Assembly (NCBI GenBank): GCA_036571765.1
Contig: BROE01000011.1
Coordinates: forward strand, 1,077,344-1,141,343
DNA: 64,000 bases
DNA from: Plecoglossus altivelis
Taxonomy: Eukaryota > Chordata > Actinopteri > Osmeriformes > Plecoglossidae
Direction of reading: 5' to 3'
The translations under genes were made by a program, and so were the position numbers. Of the stretch, positions 1 through 12,300 are shown piece after piece. Position 1 is the first letter of the stretch, and each line of letters opens with the position of its first letter. Under the pieces are notes generated by a model. It worked only from the letters and a program-made list of their open reading frames with translations, was not told where the DNA came from and did not search any database.

Positions 1-1787
1 AACAGGACTTGCGTGCTGGTGTGTGTCCAGCTGTGACTCAGTGACCAGATGGGGGTGTGTGAGCAGGGCTACAGTGTGCTCGGCTGGTCTCCTGGTTAGC
101 TGGTGTCCCAGCTGCCCTGCCTGTCTGCCTGCCTCCGTCTCCTCACAATGCCTGTCAGTCAGTGTCAGTTGCTGTGCCTGTACTCAGTCATTGTCTGCTG
201 GCGTCTGTCAGTTATTCTGTTCGTGCCTGCTGTCAACATCGCTTACCCTGACAACAGTCTCCGCGTAACCGACTGAGCAGCGTTCCAGATGTTAGACTTT
301 GACTGTTGTTTCGGGGAAAGGCAAGGCTTTGGGATATCAGTGCACCTGGGAATTCAGCTGATGAATCACTTCCTTATCGAGTGAACAGTACGGTCGACGT
401 GTCTTTGTTGCCACGGGAACCGCTCCCTCCTGCCCTGGGGGAAACTTCAGAGTGCGAAGGCGTGTCTCGTGTACTGCTGGAGCGGAGGACACTGTGTTTG
501 AGTGTGTGAGTGTGAGCATGTGGGTGTGTGTTTGTGTTGTTTGCGGTGCAGTCGAACCTGAACACAGGCATTTAGTGGCATTCTCTGCCACGTAGCAGCC
601 CCCAGTAGAGATGCTAGTACTTTAGGAACCTTAACCCCACGGCTGCCACATGCTGGTAGGATAATTGCACGCGAAGGTTAATTATTTGAAGAATGTAGAT
701 GACATGGAAAATAAAGAAAAAAAAATGCACTTTTGAAGCAAACTCCTCCCAAGGCACATATGGCGATGAACATGAATATTAAAGGCATGACGACGCCAAT
801 GTCGCTTGCAGTATTTCAGCGTATCCGTAGCTCTGTACATTCAGCTCTAGAATCTTAAAGTTCTGTCTTTAATCTCTCTATGAATCTATTAAGCCGAGTG
901 TATGTATCTTCTGTTGTCATTGGGTCCAAATCCCTATTGAGGAAGGACATGCTGCTGTTGTAGGCAGAGTGTATCCTTCATTCAGGTGGCTGAATATGGA
1001 AACCAGACATGGCCTCAGTCTGCACGGGTCACTTCCTGTTGGAGGTGAGTCATTTGACTGCAGCAGAAGGCACAAGAAATGGTCTGGTCTGCTAGGAATA
1101 CTAACAGGAAATGCAAATGGATCCAATCTAGTGGGAGGAGTTCGGTTGTCCCTTTGTTTTGTGACAAAGCAAGGCTCAAGTTTTGACTGAGTCTAATTAG
1201 GATGGACATTGTTTTGCAACTGCCAATTTGGAGCTTCTGAAGCGATCTTCTCTAAATATGTCTGCCTGACAGAGTAAGAAGCTGCCAATCGTTTCTGAAA
1301 AGAGCCGCCTGGTTGCAGCTGCTGTGTAACCTGCTGAACACGCAGAATGGGAAGTCTACAGATGAGTGTGCAGTCTTCATCAACAACACGAGGAATGTTC
1401 CCCTCTTAAATCTCCGCCGGATCATAGAAGCCAGACCGAGGCTCTTCCTGACCCGCTGTCTGACCTACTTCCAGCAGCTTCTCTAACTCCCGCGGAGGCT
1501 AGAGCAGTGACTAACCCTCTCCACAGACCTGTCCAAAAGGGTCCTGCATGACACGCAGGGCTGTCGCTGCTGCAACACTGCCCCCCTGCTGACAGGACGC
1601 GGTACTGCAGGTGGAAAGGGCCACTCACGCACCCCCCCTCTCCCCCCGGGTCGGGAACTTGTCCAATGTGTGTGTTTGGGTTTGGATGTGGCCCGACGGT
1701 GCGTCTGCCGTGTTTGGGTATCTGTCCGCCTTAAAACGTTGTCTCTCCTTCCTGTCTCATCTCCCCTGTCCCCCCCACCCTCCTCAG
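1..1787 (+). other. PI4KB intron (left edge of window), no supported exon
   Basis: The window opens upstream of the first recognisable PI4KB exon. No PI4KB N-terminal exon is visible, so those must lie to the left. The stretch is mixed-composition non-coding DNA with a short TG-rich part near 500-540. A reading frame at about 1317-1487 is open but unrecognised and is discussed under findings. I see no other gene. Confidence 0.6.
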
Positions 1788-2648
1788 CCGGACCGTCTCC
1801 GCCCTCAGAGGGAGTTCATCAAGTCCCTGATGGGCATCGGCAAGCGCTTGGCCACGCTGCCCACCAAGGAGCAGAAGACCCAGCGTCTGATCTCCGAGCT
1901 GTCGCTGCTCAACCACAAGCTGCCTGCCCGCGTCTGGCTGCCCACGGCCGCCTTCGACCACCACGTGGTGCGGGTCCCGCACACCCAGGCTGTGGTGCTC
2001 AACTCTAAAGACAAGGTGGGGAGGACAGGCACACACGCCACACATGCATACTACACACACTAACACGTATTCACCATACAAAAACACTAACAGGCTTGCG
2101 CATACGCTAACACGCACACACGTACACCACACACACACAAAGCTTATAGCTCATGGCAATGTCAAGGAGGAGAGGACACACTCAAACACTCTCACACTCA
2201 CACACTCACACACACACACAGTAACGGATATGGTTAGACACTCATTAACAGCCCGTCCCCCAACCTCCCAGGCTCCCTACATCATCTATGTGGAGGTCCT
2301 GGCGTGTGACAGCTTCGAGACTTCCTGCGTCCCCGTCCGCATCCCTGAGGCTCGCATCCGCACGGCCCACTCGGCTGAGAACCTCCCCGAATGTGCCGGG
2401 GGCGGCATCACGGCGGAGCAGCGCGCGTCCAGCTTCTCCACTGTACCCAACTATGACAACGACGAGGAGGCGTGGGCGCTGGACGACATGGACGAGCTGC
2501 AGGTGGGGCTGGCGGAGGGCGGCGGGGCAGCCTGCGCCAGCGACAACGTCTCACAGTTCTCCATGGACAGCATCACCAGCCTGGAGAGCAAGGAGCCTGT
2601 GTTCATCGCTGCTGGGGATATCAGGTGGGGGGAGGGGCTGGGTCGGCT

Positions 2649-2682
<34 letters not shown>

Positions 2683-5156
2683 AGGATTGTTTTATGTTTC
2701 TTTCTGTCTCTGTCATTCGCTCCCTCCTAGTCTTTCTCTCTCCCTCTTTCACTCACTGCTTCTTGGTTTCTTTTTTCTTGCTTTGTTCTCTCTTACTTTG
2801 TCCCTCTCTCTTCCTCACACGGCTCAGCTAGTTCCAGTAGTGTGTGGAAGTCACATGACCGTCCTGTATTCTAGGCGCCGTCTGTCGGAGAACCTGGCCC
2901 ACACCCCCACCACATTCCGCCGCGACCCGGAGGACCCCTCGGCCGTGGCTCTGAAGGAACCCTGGCAGGAGAAAGTCAGGTAGGTCATGTGACCAGGCCC
3001 TGGCAGGTGATCAGATCAGGTGGTGCCCCCCCCCCCCCCCAGGCGTATCAGGGAAGGCTCGCCTTACGGCCACCTCCCTGCCTGGCGGCTGCTGTCCGTC
3101 ATTGTGAAGTGTGGAGACGACCTGAGACAGGAGCTACTGGCCTTCCAGGTGCTCAGCCAGCTACAGGTAGGCCCCGCTGCTCTACTGTCACTCTACCGTC
3201 ACTCTACTGTGCTCTCAGGGCTGTCATGCTCTGCTTTTGCATTAGGGAGATTCTACTGTCGTTTTTATTCTACTGGCACAAAATATTGTCTTTTTTACTC
3301 TCTGCTTTGCTCTTATGAAATGATCTCCTCCCTATTCCCTCTCTCTTCTCCTCCTCTCTTCTCCTTCCTCCTTCTCTGTTCTCCTCTTCCTCCTCCTCTC
3401 CTTCCTCCAGTCTATCTGGCAGCAGGAGAGAGTGCCCCTGTGGATCAAGCCCTACAAGATCCTGGTGATGTCATCAGACAGCGGCATGATCGAACCCGTG
3501 CTGAATGCCGTGTCCTTGCATCAGGTCAGCTGACTGAGCGCATGCACACACACGTGAATCTCTCACATATGGGATGGGTTGAGCTTAGTGGTAAGAGTGT
3601 GTGACTATAATCAAGAATCTAAAGTTGCAGGTTCAAATCCCCCCCCTGTATGTTGCTCCAGATGAAAGCATCTACTAAATGAATATATTGTTGGCATGAC
3701 AATGTAAAATACATTAATAGCAGGACTGTTTGTGTTTGGCACTTAATAAATACGTTAACAACATGCTGTTTATGTGTTGTTGTTGTTTAGGTGAGGAAAC
3801 AGAGCCAGCTGTCCCTGTTGGACTACTTCCTGCAGGAGCACGGCAGCTACACCACCGAGAACTTCCTGTCCGCCCAGAGGAACTTTGTCCAGAGCTGCGC
3901 CGGCTACAGCCTCATCTGCTACCTGCTGCAGGTCAAAGACAGGTCAGACGCTCATCCCTCTCTCGTATCGCCTTCCCACTCAATCCTCTTTTTTCCCCTC
4001 TGTCTCCTCCCTCTCTTGCGTCTCCGCTCATCCCTCCCTTTTACTCTCCTTCTGCAATCTCTTGTTCCTTCTCTCTTGGATACCTCTGCGCCGCCTCTCC
4101 TCCCTTTGCTCATCTCTGTTCCTCTCTCCTCTCCTCTCATCCGCAGACATAATGGGAACATCTTGCTGGACTCGGAAGGCCACATCATCCACATTGACTT
4201 TGGCTTCATCCTCTCCAGCTCTCCTCGCAACCTTGGCTTCGAGACCTCTGCCTTCAAGCTCACCAGCGAGTTTGTGGATGTGAGTGAGATGTCAGGGACC
4301 TCCTGTAGAAACCAGGCAATGTTTACATGAACCAGGCTATCGATACATGAACCAGGCTATCGATACATGAACCAGGCTATCTATATGTGAACCAAGATAT
4401 TCATACCTGACCCAAGCTATCTATACATGAACCACACCATCTATAGGTGAACCACCCTATCTAGATGTGAACCAAGCAATCTATACATGACCCAGGCTAT
4501 CTATACGTAAACCAGGCTATCTTTATGTGAACCAGGCTATTTTCCCTCACTCTGTGTGTAATTCTCTTGTTCATTTTCCACCTTTCTGCACCCCTTTTCC
4601 CATGTCATTCCCTCCTCCCCCCTCCCCTCCCGGCCCTGCCCCCCCCAGGTGATGGGGGGCCTTGATGGAGACATGTTCCTCTATTACAAGATGCTGATGC
4701 TGCAGGGCCTCATTGCTGCCAGGAAGCACATGGAGAAAGTGCTCCAGATAGTGGAGATCATGCAGCAAGGTAAACCCTCCCTCCCTCTTCTCTCCCCCCT
4801 CCCTCCTGCTTCTCTCCTCAACCACCGACTGACGTATCCAGCTTCCCTGTCCTTCCACGGAATATGTTGTTGTTGTTGTTGTTATTCAGGCTATTTATGG
4901 AATGCTTTGCTCTCTCTCTCCCTCACCCTCCCTCTCTCTCTCACCCTCCCTCTCTCTCCCTTACCCTCTCCCAGGTTCCCACCTGCCCTGTTTCCACGGC
5001 TCCAGCACCATCCGCCAGCTGAAGGAGCGGTTCCACATGTCCCTGACGGAGGAGCAGCTGCAGGTGCTGGTGGAGCAGATGGTGGACGGTTCCATGCGCT
5101 CCATCACCACCAAGTTGTACGATGGCTTCCAGTACTTCACCAACGGCATCATGTGA
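1788..5156 (+). CDS. pi4kb: Phosphatidylinositol 4-kinase beta, C-terminal nine exons (5' partial)
   Basis: Makes PI4P from phosphatidylinositol at the Golgi and trans-Golgi network. Exons: 1788-2015, 2272-2624, 2875-2979, 3043-3166, 3411-3524, 3791-3942, 4147-4279, 4649-4769, 4975-5156. All have AG/GT borders and compatible phases, and sum to exactly 504 codons with the TGA. The first exon encodes the helical segment after the Ser-rich linker (EFIKSLMGIGKRLATLP). The second is an acidic, less conserved linker (NYDNDEEAWALDD). The kinase domain follows, with the ATP-site lysine in VIVKCGDDLRQE, the catalytic loop VKDRHNGNILLD, the DFG motif in IHIDFGFILSSSP, and the C-terminal GFQYFTNGIM. Human PI4KB is about 800 residues, so roughly the first 300 are outside the window. 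Near-identity to human in the kinase exons makes the call secure. Confidence 0.96.
2651..2682. repeat. (CA)n microsatellite in PI4KB intron
   Basis: An uninterrupted CA run within the intron after the acidic-linker exon, about 30 bases downstream of its splice donor at 2625. Confidence 0.9.
3026..3042 (+). other. C15 tract acting as splice acceptor of a 63-nt intron
   Basis: The intron 2980-3042 is only 63 nt long. Its whole polypyrimidine tract is fifteen uninterrupted cytosines directly followed by the acceptor AG at 3041-3042. Exon phase is preserved across it (AG | G, arginine in the VRRIREG segment), so it must be spliced. Confidence 0.8.
3571..3685 (+). mobile_element. tRNA-derived SINE fragment in PI4KB intron
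   Basis: Contains a tRNA-like A box (GAGCTTAGTGGTAAGAG) and, about 35 bases on, a B box (GGTTCAAATCC). It then has the degenerate GATGAAAGCATCTACTAAATG segment typical of the shared 3' part of many teleost SINEs. No flanking direct repeat was resolved. Related pieces lie near 15992 and 44546. Confidence 0.65.
4308..4540. repeat. 20-bp minisatellite (about 12 copies) in PI4KB intron
   Basis: Unit close to TGAACCAGGCTATCTATACA, strictly 20 bp in period with point changes between copies. It fills most of the intron between the DFG-containing exon (ends 4279) and the next exon (starts 4649). Confidence 0.92.
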
Positions 5157-7500
5157 ACACGGACACACACACACAGGCGGGCAGAAACACACACACACGC
5201 ACACTTATGCTAGATGGAAGGAACAGCGCACACGTACACGGGGAGAAAAAACCTGTTAACACACACGCATGCACGCGTACCCACAGGTGCAGATGCATGG
5301 CTTGCCTCAACAGCATACTTGAAGTCATGCATATACACCCTCACACTACACAACCCTGTCTGGAACTGCGTGTGAGCCCTCCTTCCAGAACATCTTCTCT
5401 CCTCCTCCTCAATACACCTCAAGAGGGCGTTCCGGAAGGATAAGCAGAGGTTTGGAAACCTCCAGCTGTGAGTGGAGGTCTGAAATGAAAAGGGGAGGGG
5501 CAACATGTGAATGGGTGGAGTCAAGAGTATGTGAGAGGGGCCTAAAGGGGTGCAGGGAATGACCAAGGACTGTCATTGAACAACTCCTGTGCAATGGAGA
5601 CTCCATGAGTTGCACATGCCTAACCAGCTGGACTTGTAAACGTTGTTCGTTGAGGACAACAGAGAAGGGCTCTCAGGGGCCTGGAGAAAAGGCTACTGTG
5701 TAGAGTCTGGGGAAGCACAAAGTTGAACTGCCTCAAGGTTCTCTGAAACATTTTCTTTCTTTGCTCTCAGAGAATGCGTTTGGTAAGGTCATTCACTATG
5801 AGCATCCTCGGGTAGAAAGAGAGAGAGAATGTCAGAAAAGAGACTGTGTGAATGTGTGATTGTTTATCTATCTTGGTGGCCTAATTCTGTTTCACTACGG
5901 ATCAGGTTTAGGCAGTCCAGGTTTTTCCGGTAAACTGGAGGTTTTTTTATGTGAACTAAGACCAACTAACAGCCAAACGTTTGTGGTTTTGCTTCTTTAT
6001 TTTCAAACCTTCAACATTGAACCAAAATGACTACCTGTGGTAAAATGACAAACCAGTTGCAACAGATTTATGCAAAAACTCATATTGATGTTCCACTAAC
6101 GTATGTCTGTAACCCTTTACTAAGTGTGTATATTAATGCATTATTATAATTATGCTTATTAATGTTATTACAACAAGCATATGTTTCGTTGATGTGATTT
6201 GACATATTTAACTAACGCTCAACAACATCCGCCAGCTGGGTGGATTGTATCTCCAGCGAACCGGGATAGAAAGCTATCTTGGAGTGGACGATTTGTACAC
6301 GAGGGGAGATGGGATTCTCTCTTTCCGTAAGAATCGCTCGGTCTGAAATACCATTCTCCGTATAGAAAAACAGAATGAACTCAGCCCCTGGATATGTGAA
6401 TGTTTTATATGATGCTCTACTAAACCCGTTTTCTTTTTATGTATTTTTTGTTCGTTATTTTTCGTCTCTGACACCATCGTGTACGTTCAGTATTGGCTGT
6501 TTCTGAAAGCTGGCTGCCTGGGTTTTTACTGTCAGTCAAGTAGCGGCAGATGTCGCTGAGTGGCAGACAAACTGATCGAGCTTGGAACCACTAATGACAG
6601 ACAGGAAGCAGAACCTGTGTGCTCGTTCCTGCGCGAGTTCGTTAGCTCAGTTATTTTGTTAAGTCGATAGGTGTTCCTGTGAGCAAACTGATGCCTTGAG
6701 TCGTACTGGAGGTACAACTGTTTATCAATGCAAATGTTACCGCGACCACGAGGGCGTGCCGGTCATGTTCCCAGGAAGTGCTTTATTAAGGAAGCTTGAT
6801 CTCTCCTGAGCTTTTTTAAAGACATGTCTGTGAGGGGAGCCATGAAATGACCCTGACCTTTGAACCCAACATACCAAAATGATCAACCAACACCAATCCT
6901 GATTCTCAAGCCTAATCTAACCCACCACATACACACATTCAAAGTATGTGGTTCACATCAATGGGCACTAAGAGGAGAGGAAGCCCTAACCTCTGACCCT
7001 AGTAATCACATCACATCCAAGCAAGTACGGTCACACGGTCAGGCCATCTCAAGGGTCTCAACCTGATGACATCATGTTCACATCTTCCATGGCCTTTCCT
7101 GTCATTCCAAAACAGAATTTTGAATCTCTCCATGGTTCTGTAATTCATATTTTAAACTCTATTTCATGTGTTATTCCTGAAGTGCATTTATCTTTGTTAC
7201 ACCCAACCCTCAGATTCTCTGCCTCATTGGTGAGTGAGTTCTGGTGCAACCATCGTTGTCCATATATGGTCATATTTTGGACGCCAGATACAGGTTCAAT
7301 GTGTATATGTCCCTTTTAAAAGGGGAAGATTGTTCACATTATTTTGTACCATTTAGACAACATTCCTTTCCCCTTCTGTCATTGAGGGACTTGCCTGATG
7401 CTGTTTTTGGGACCATCCAAAGCTTCAGGCTACAGAGACACCCTGTACCAGAACCAGACTAATGCATGACTCATTCAATAAATTTGACATTTGTTTTTTG
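5157..7500 (+). other. Probable PI4KB 3'UTR
   Basis: Non-coding sequence after the PI4KB stop. It begins with CA-rich sequence (5160-5280) and then becomes ordinary AT-balanced DNA. The first clear AATAAA is at 7477-7482, followed by a T-rich stretch, which would give a 3'UTR of about 2.3 kb. An earlier non-canonical poly(A) site cannot be excluded. Confidence 0.45.
7477..7482 (+). terminator. AATAAA polyadenylation signal, candidate for PI4KB
   Basis: Canonical hexamer followed within 15-20 bases by TTTGTTTTTTG and further T-rich DNA. It is the first plus-strand AATAAA after the PI4KB stop codon. Confidence 0.5.
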
Positions 7501-9133
7501 AAATATACTTGTCTCTTTTTTAACTCATTAGAACCTAAATGTACTTACTGGTGGTGGTCAATTGGTGCTTCTGGGAATAGGTTCTTAATGAGCCTTTATG
7601 GAGAGTAGACTAAGTGTCTTAAAGACAGATCTCCAGCTCATGGCACAGCCTGTACTTATGAACCTACCACATCAAACAAAGCAGTACTTTGCGAAGGCAC
7701 ACAGATCGCACACGCATCACACACACTAAACAGACTCCAGATCACAGGATTGATTACATTTCCTTTACCGACATGGTGACATCATAACATTAAATACATA
7801 CAAAGCAAAAAGAGGTGGCTGCATTTAAGACTTGGCGATAGGTGGATGTGGTCTAGTGTTGCTGTAAGCCCCTTCCCCTCCCATAAAGCCCCTCCCCTGA
7901 AGCTACTAATAAGGCCCAGCTGACCTTCATCCTCAAGTGTACACTTGTTCACTTTCTGTTGAAAAGTGTACTTCCTTTGCTGGAAGTGTACTATATCTGC
8001 TATGCACTTCATTTGACAGTGAATGTCCAGAACGGCATCTTTATGTCTGCTACAATCCTTCAACGATGGCAATAATCACCCACGCCCACAACGGAGCCAA
8101 GAGACTGAGCTAGCCGTCCCCATGACACTTCAAATACACCTCCTAGACCTCCGCTACCTCTTGCATATTCACCACGAAACTCACCGCTGCGCTTCCTCTG
8201 CTCGCCACACGGGGGTGACAGATCATCTTCCAGAGCCCCACACCCCTTCAGCGCGTACTCCCTCCCCCCTCCCCTTTATGCATTATCAAAGTACTCTGGC
8301 ATATTGACGTACATGAGCACATTCAAATCCACTTTTAGATCATCTTTATGTGTTTATGTACTTTAGCTACCCCCTAATCCCCCCCCACCCCGGTCATTTA
8401 GATGTGTTAAAGCACTTTTAGCAGGGCACTGGGTGCATCCTTAGGGTGATGGTGATGGAGAGGGGGTGGGTAGGAAGAAGGGGAAGCAGGAATGTTGACA
8501 TTAGTAGATCCCTCCTCCTGGACAGGACGGCTCCTCTTCTTAGACCCTGACTGGACCGCGGGCCAGTCCTGACAAAGACAGTCCAGACAGAGCTAACGGA
8601 CTAGGGCCTCTATAGGGTGGAGTGGGATAGAGGGGGTGGGGATGGATGGGGAGGGGGGATGGGTCAAATGGAGTAGACAGGGTGGTGGTCAGATTTGTTG
8701 TGCTCTAATACTTAACCAAACAAGCATTAGTGTCTCCACCTTCTTAGCACGCCCATGTTAGCAGAGAAACTTCCAGACCCCAGGGGGAGGGGGGGTGACT
8801 AGACCCAGGTTACAGCACCACCCTCCTGGCTCACACCCCCCCAGTCTTACCCTCACACCTTCAGCACTTGGGCTCCTGAAGCCTTACGTAAATCCAGCCA
8901 GACTGGTGACCGACTGACTGCCTGGCTAGTGACTTGCCTGATTACCGACTGTCTGGTAATAGACTGCATAGTGACAGACTGACTGCCTGGTAACAGATTA
9001 ACTGGTAACAGACAGCCTGGAGACAGACTGGTTGCTGGGCAGGAAAAGACAGGACTGAGCATGCCTGGGCAGGGCTGGACAGGCGGGGCAGTGGGGAGCA
9101 GGGTGAGGAGGGAGGGGTGAGGAGGTAGGGGGT
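7501..9133 (-). other. Convergent intergenic DNA and probable MINDY1 3'UTR
   Basis: No coding exon is recognised. It lies between the ends of two convergent genes (PI4KB plus, MINDY1 minus). Contains an imperfect 20-25-bp tandem built on ACTGGTAACAGACTGACTGCC (about 8895-9020) and G-rich plus-strand DNA (8455-8690). I saw no minus-strand AATAAA, so the MINDY1 poly(A) site is not placed. Confidence 0.4.
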
Positions 9134-9354
9134 CTATAGTATGACACAGTCCGAGTCCTTCTCTCGTCTTCTAGATCCTCCCTGTTGACCCGAAGCTTGA
9201 CCTCTGACCTGGAAGGAAAACAAACAAACAGCCGTGTTCACACAGTGACAGCATGGTGGTGGACTAGTGTGCGTATCATGCAGGTGTAGGTGCTGGGCAG
9301 AGATGTGTCTCCACCTGCTGTGTGTGGGGCTGAGAAGGGCCCTGCTGCTGCTGT

Positions 9355-9398
<44 letters not shown>

Positions 9399-12300
9399 TT
9401 GGTACTCTTCCTCCTGCAGCTGGCGAGCAAGCTCCAGGTCACTGAGAGGCCCCGGGGCCTCTCCCTGGGCCTGCTGAAGAGACATGGCTACCAGGTAGTC
9501 CTGGACAGACATACACATACACCCACAAACCCACATGCAAACACACACACAAGCATACAAACAGGCAAGCGCACACGCACACACAGGTCCGCACACACGC
9601 ACTCACAAACCGACATGCACACACACAACCAAACAAACAAACAGGCAAACTCACACATGGACACAAAGTGGCACGCACACAAAAGAACAAAGGCTGGTGT
9701 TATTGTTCTGTCACTGCTGTTGCGGTCATTAGCATAGCTGTGGCCTGTAGCCTTTAGCCTGACCTGGTCTATCTGCCTCTGCTGCTGCTGTGGGCTGGGC
9801 AGGGAGACAGGCGTGGCCAGGGGCCGCTGAGGAGGGTGGCACAGGCGGAAGTCTGAGTCGCAAAAGTTCCCATCGCCCTCCACGTTGTGTAGGCTCTCCC
9901 ACACCAGCCCCTCCTCCTGCAGGAAGCCCTGGTCTGTCACCAGCAGGTACAGGTGACCCTGGAGGGCAGAGAGGGGGTTGACTCGAGCACACGCACGTAC
10001 GCACGCACACACACATACACACACCTTGTGCTTGATCATGGTGCTGAAGTGGTTGTTCCTGAAGAAGACGGAGATCTCTCCCTCGGAGGCGGTGGCGTTG
10101 AGCTCACACAGACCGTGGTACGACAGCTGGGTGGCCGTGGACTCCAGAAACTGCTCTGACACCAGCCCTGGGGAAACACAGGTCAGGGGTCATGTTGGGG
10201 TCAGAGGTTAGAATAAGAGGTTGTGGTCAAAGTGAGGATTAGGGTAAGGTCAAAAGATTTGGGTCAGGGTTAAAAAAGGTCTGAGTCAGGGTGAAAGGTC
10301 ACCTTCGCTGACGCGGCTACTGTCTGTTGAGTGTTTATAGTCGATGATCTTCTCCACCAGCTGGTTATAGCTCAGCTTCCCCACAGCTGACACGATCTCT
10401 GGACTCTGTAACGGAATAAAATGTAGCCGTGTTATCACTCTAGATAACATATACTGTGAAAAGACAAGAAGGACTGTTAAATGTCAAAATAGTTGTACTG
10501 AGACTTTTATTGTGAAAATCCCAACGGAGGACTCTTATTGTGAAGGCTCGTACCTGCGGATCAACCAGCCAGCCGTGGTACAGCGGGATGTTGAGCAGGT
10601 CAAACACAATGCATTCTGGGGTGTATTCGAAGTCAGTCACGCCTGTGAAACGCACATTGACATCCAGACCTGTGGACAGCTTGGGAAGGACGGCCATGGC
10701 ATCACTCATGTTCTGGAACACACACACCCCAGGGCACACACACACACACACCCCAGGGCGCACACACACACACGCATGCACGCACGTTATTAGAGGACAA
10801 ACATATTCCTAAAGATAAGTGGATTCATGTTGCTACTCCACAGTACCTGAACTGCTGTTTGTCTTATCACTTTCAGACTTTCCATCTTCCTTTCTCTCCC
10901 GCTTCTCCATTTTTATACATATCTCTCCTCCCCTTCCCTCATCTCTTTCTCAACCTCCCCTTCTGTCATCTCTCCCAGCGTCCCTTACTTCGCCCCTTCT
11001 CTTCCTGACCCTCTCTCTTTCTCTCACCAGCATAGTAAACAGCCCCTGGAGTGTTTGTGTATCACATACCTGCTGGAAGTTCAGCTCCATGCCTTCTGCC
11101 TTCTCTCTGGGCTTGACAGATAACACACATTCTCCTGTAACACACACACAAGCACAGACACAAACACACAAATACGCACTGTGAAATTAAGCATTAACCT
11201 CGAAGGAACGCAAACACCCAGTCAGAAATGTGGACTTTTTTCCTCGCAGTTTCTAGCTGTCTCGTATCAAAATCGTGTTGAATGCACACAGGGCATGGCC
11301 AGGGAGTTTCCTTCAGGTGTGTTGACCATGAAAGAGCTGAACATCCTGCAGCCTAACCCCAGACAGAGTCAGTGCCAAGACGACATGCTCCTTCTACTGT
11401 AACAGATACTGCATGGGGGTGAAGAAAAGCCAGGCCTCCATCTCCAGGCCCTCTTACCTAGGTGGGCCATCAGGTCTTCTGTGGTGATTACTTCTGTCTG
11501 GGGAGGCAGCTTTGCCTGGAAATAGAGCATGGAACACGTCAAACCGTGGACAGAGGGATGTTGATTCCGAGCTATGTTCCACATATGCAAACAACTAACT
11601 TCAAAGTTTAAATAACTATCTGATAACACTTAGCTTGGGCCAGTCTAATCTGATATTACAATAGTGCTACTAGCAGTACGGTTAGGGTTAGGGTTAACCC
11701 TAACCCTATGCTAGCATATAGCAATATGCTATGCTATATGCTAGCATATAGCAATAATGTAAGAAACTATATGCTAGCATTTAGCATAGCACACAGCATA
11801 TGCTAAGGATAGTGTGAAAATGCTGAATGGTATGGTATTGCTAATTTGTGATTATGCTAACAGAAATGCCAAATAAAGTGGGTGACGATGTGCAATAATG
11901 TATGAAACTGATAATGGTAGCATGCTAATGTTGACAATAATTCGGATTAACGTGTCTGATTGCAACAAGTATTAATGCTAACAAAAATCGTTGATAATAT
12001 GTCTGATAACAATAGCGAGTGCTAATGCTAACAATAATTTGTGATAATGTGTCTGATAATGGTGGCGAGCGCTAATGCTAGTGACCGTACCTTCCACCTG
12101 AGGAACAGGGTATTCATGATGGCCAGCAGGGGGCAGGGCCCATTCTCGCTCTGCGTGATGATGGGCGTCTTCTTCTCCTTCCATGTGATCCACTTCACAA
12201 AATAGTAGGCAGGCGCCGCAGGCTCGGATTCTGGGGCGGCAGTGGCGCCCCCCGTGGCCGGTGGGGGAACTGCAGAGGTAAAGGTGAACCCAAGTCCAGC

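Noticed and set aside
2044..2730. 228-codon frame across a PI4KB intron and exon
   Set aside because: Only 2272-2624 is coding; the rest is CA-rich intron read through in the same frame.
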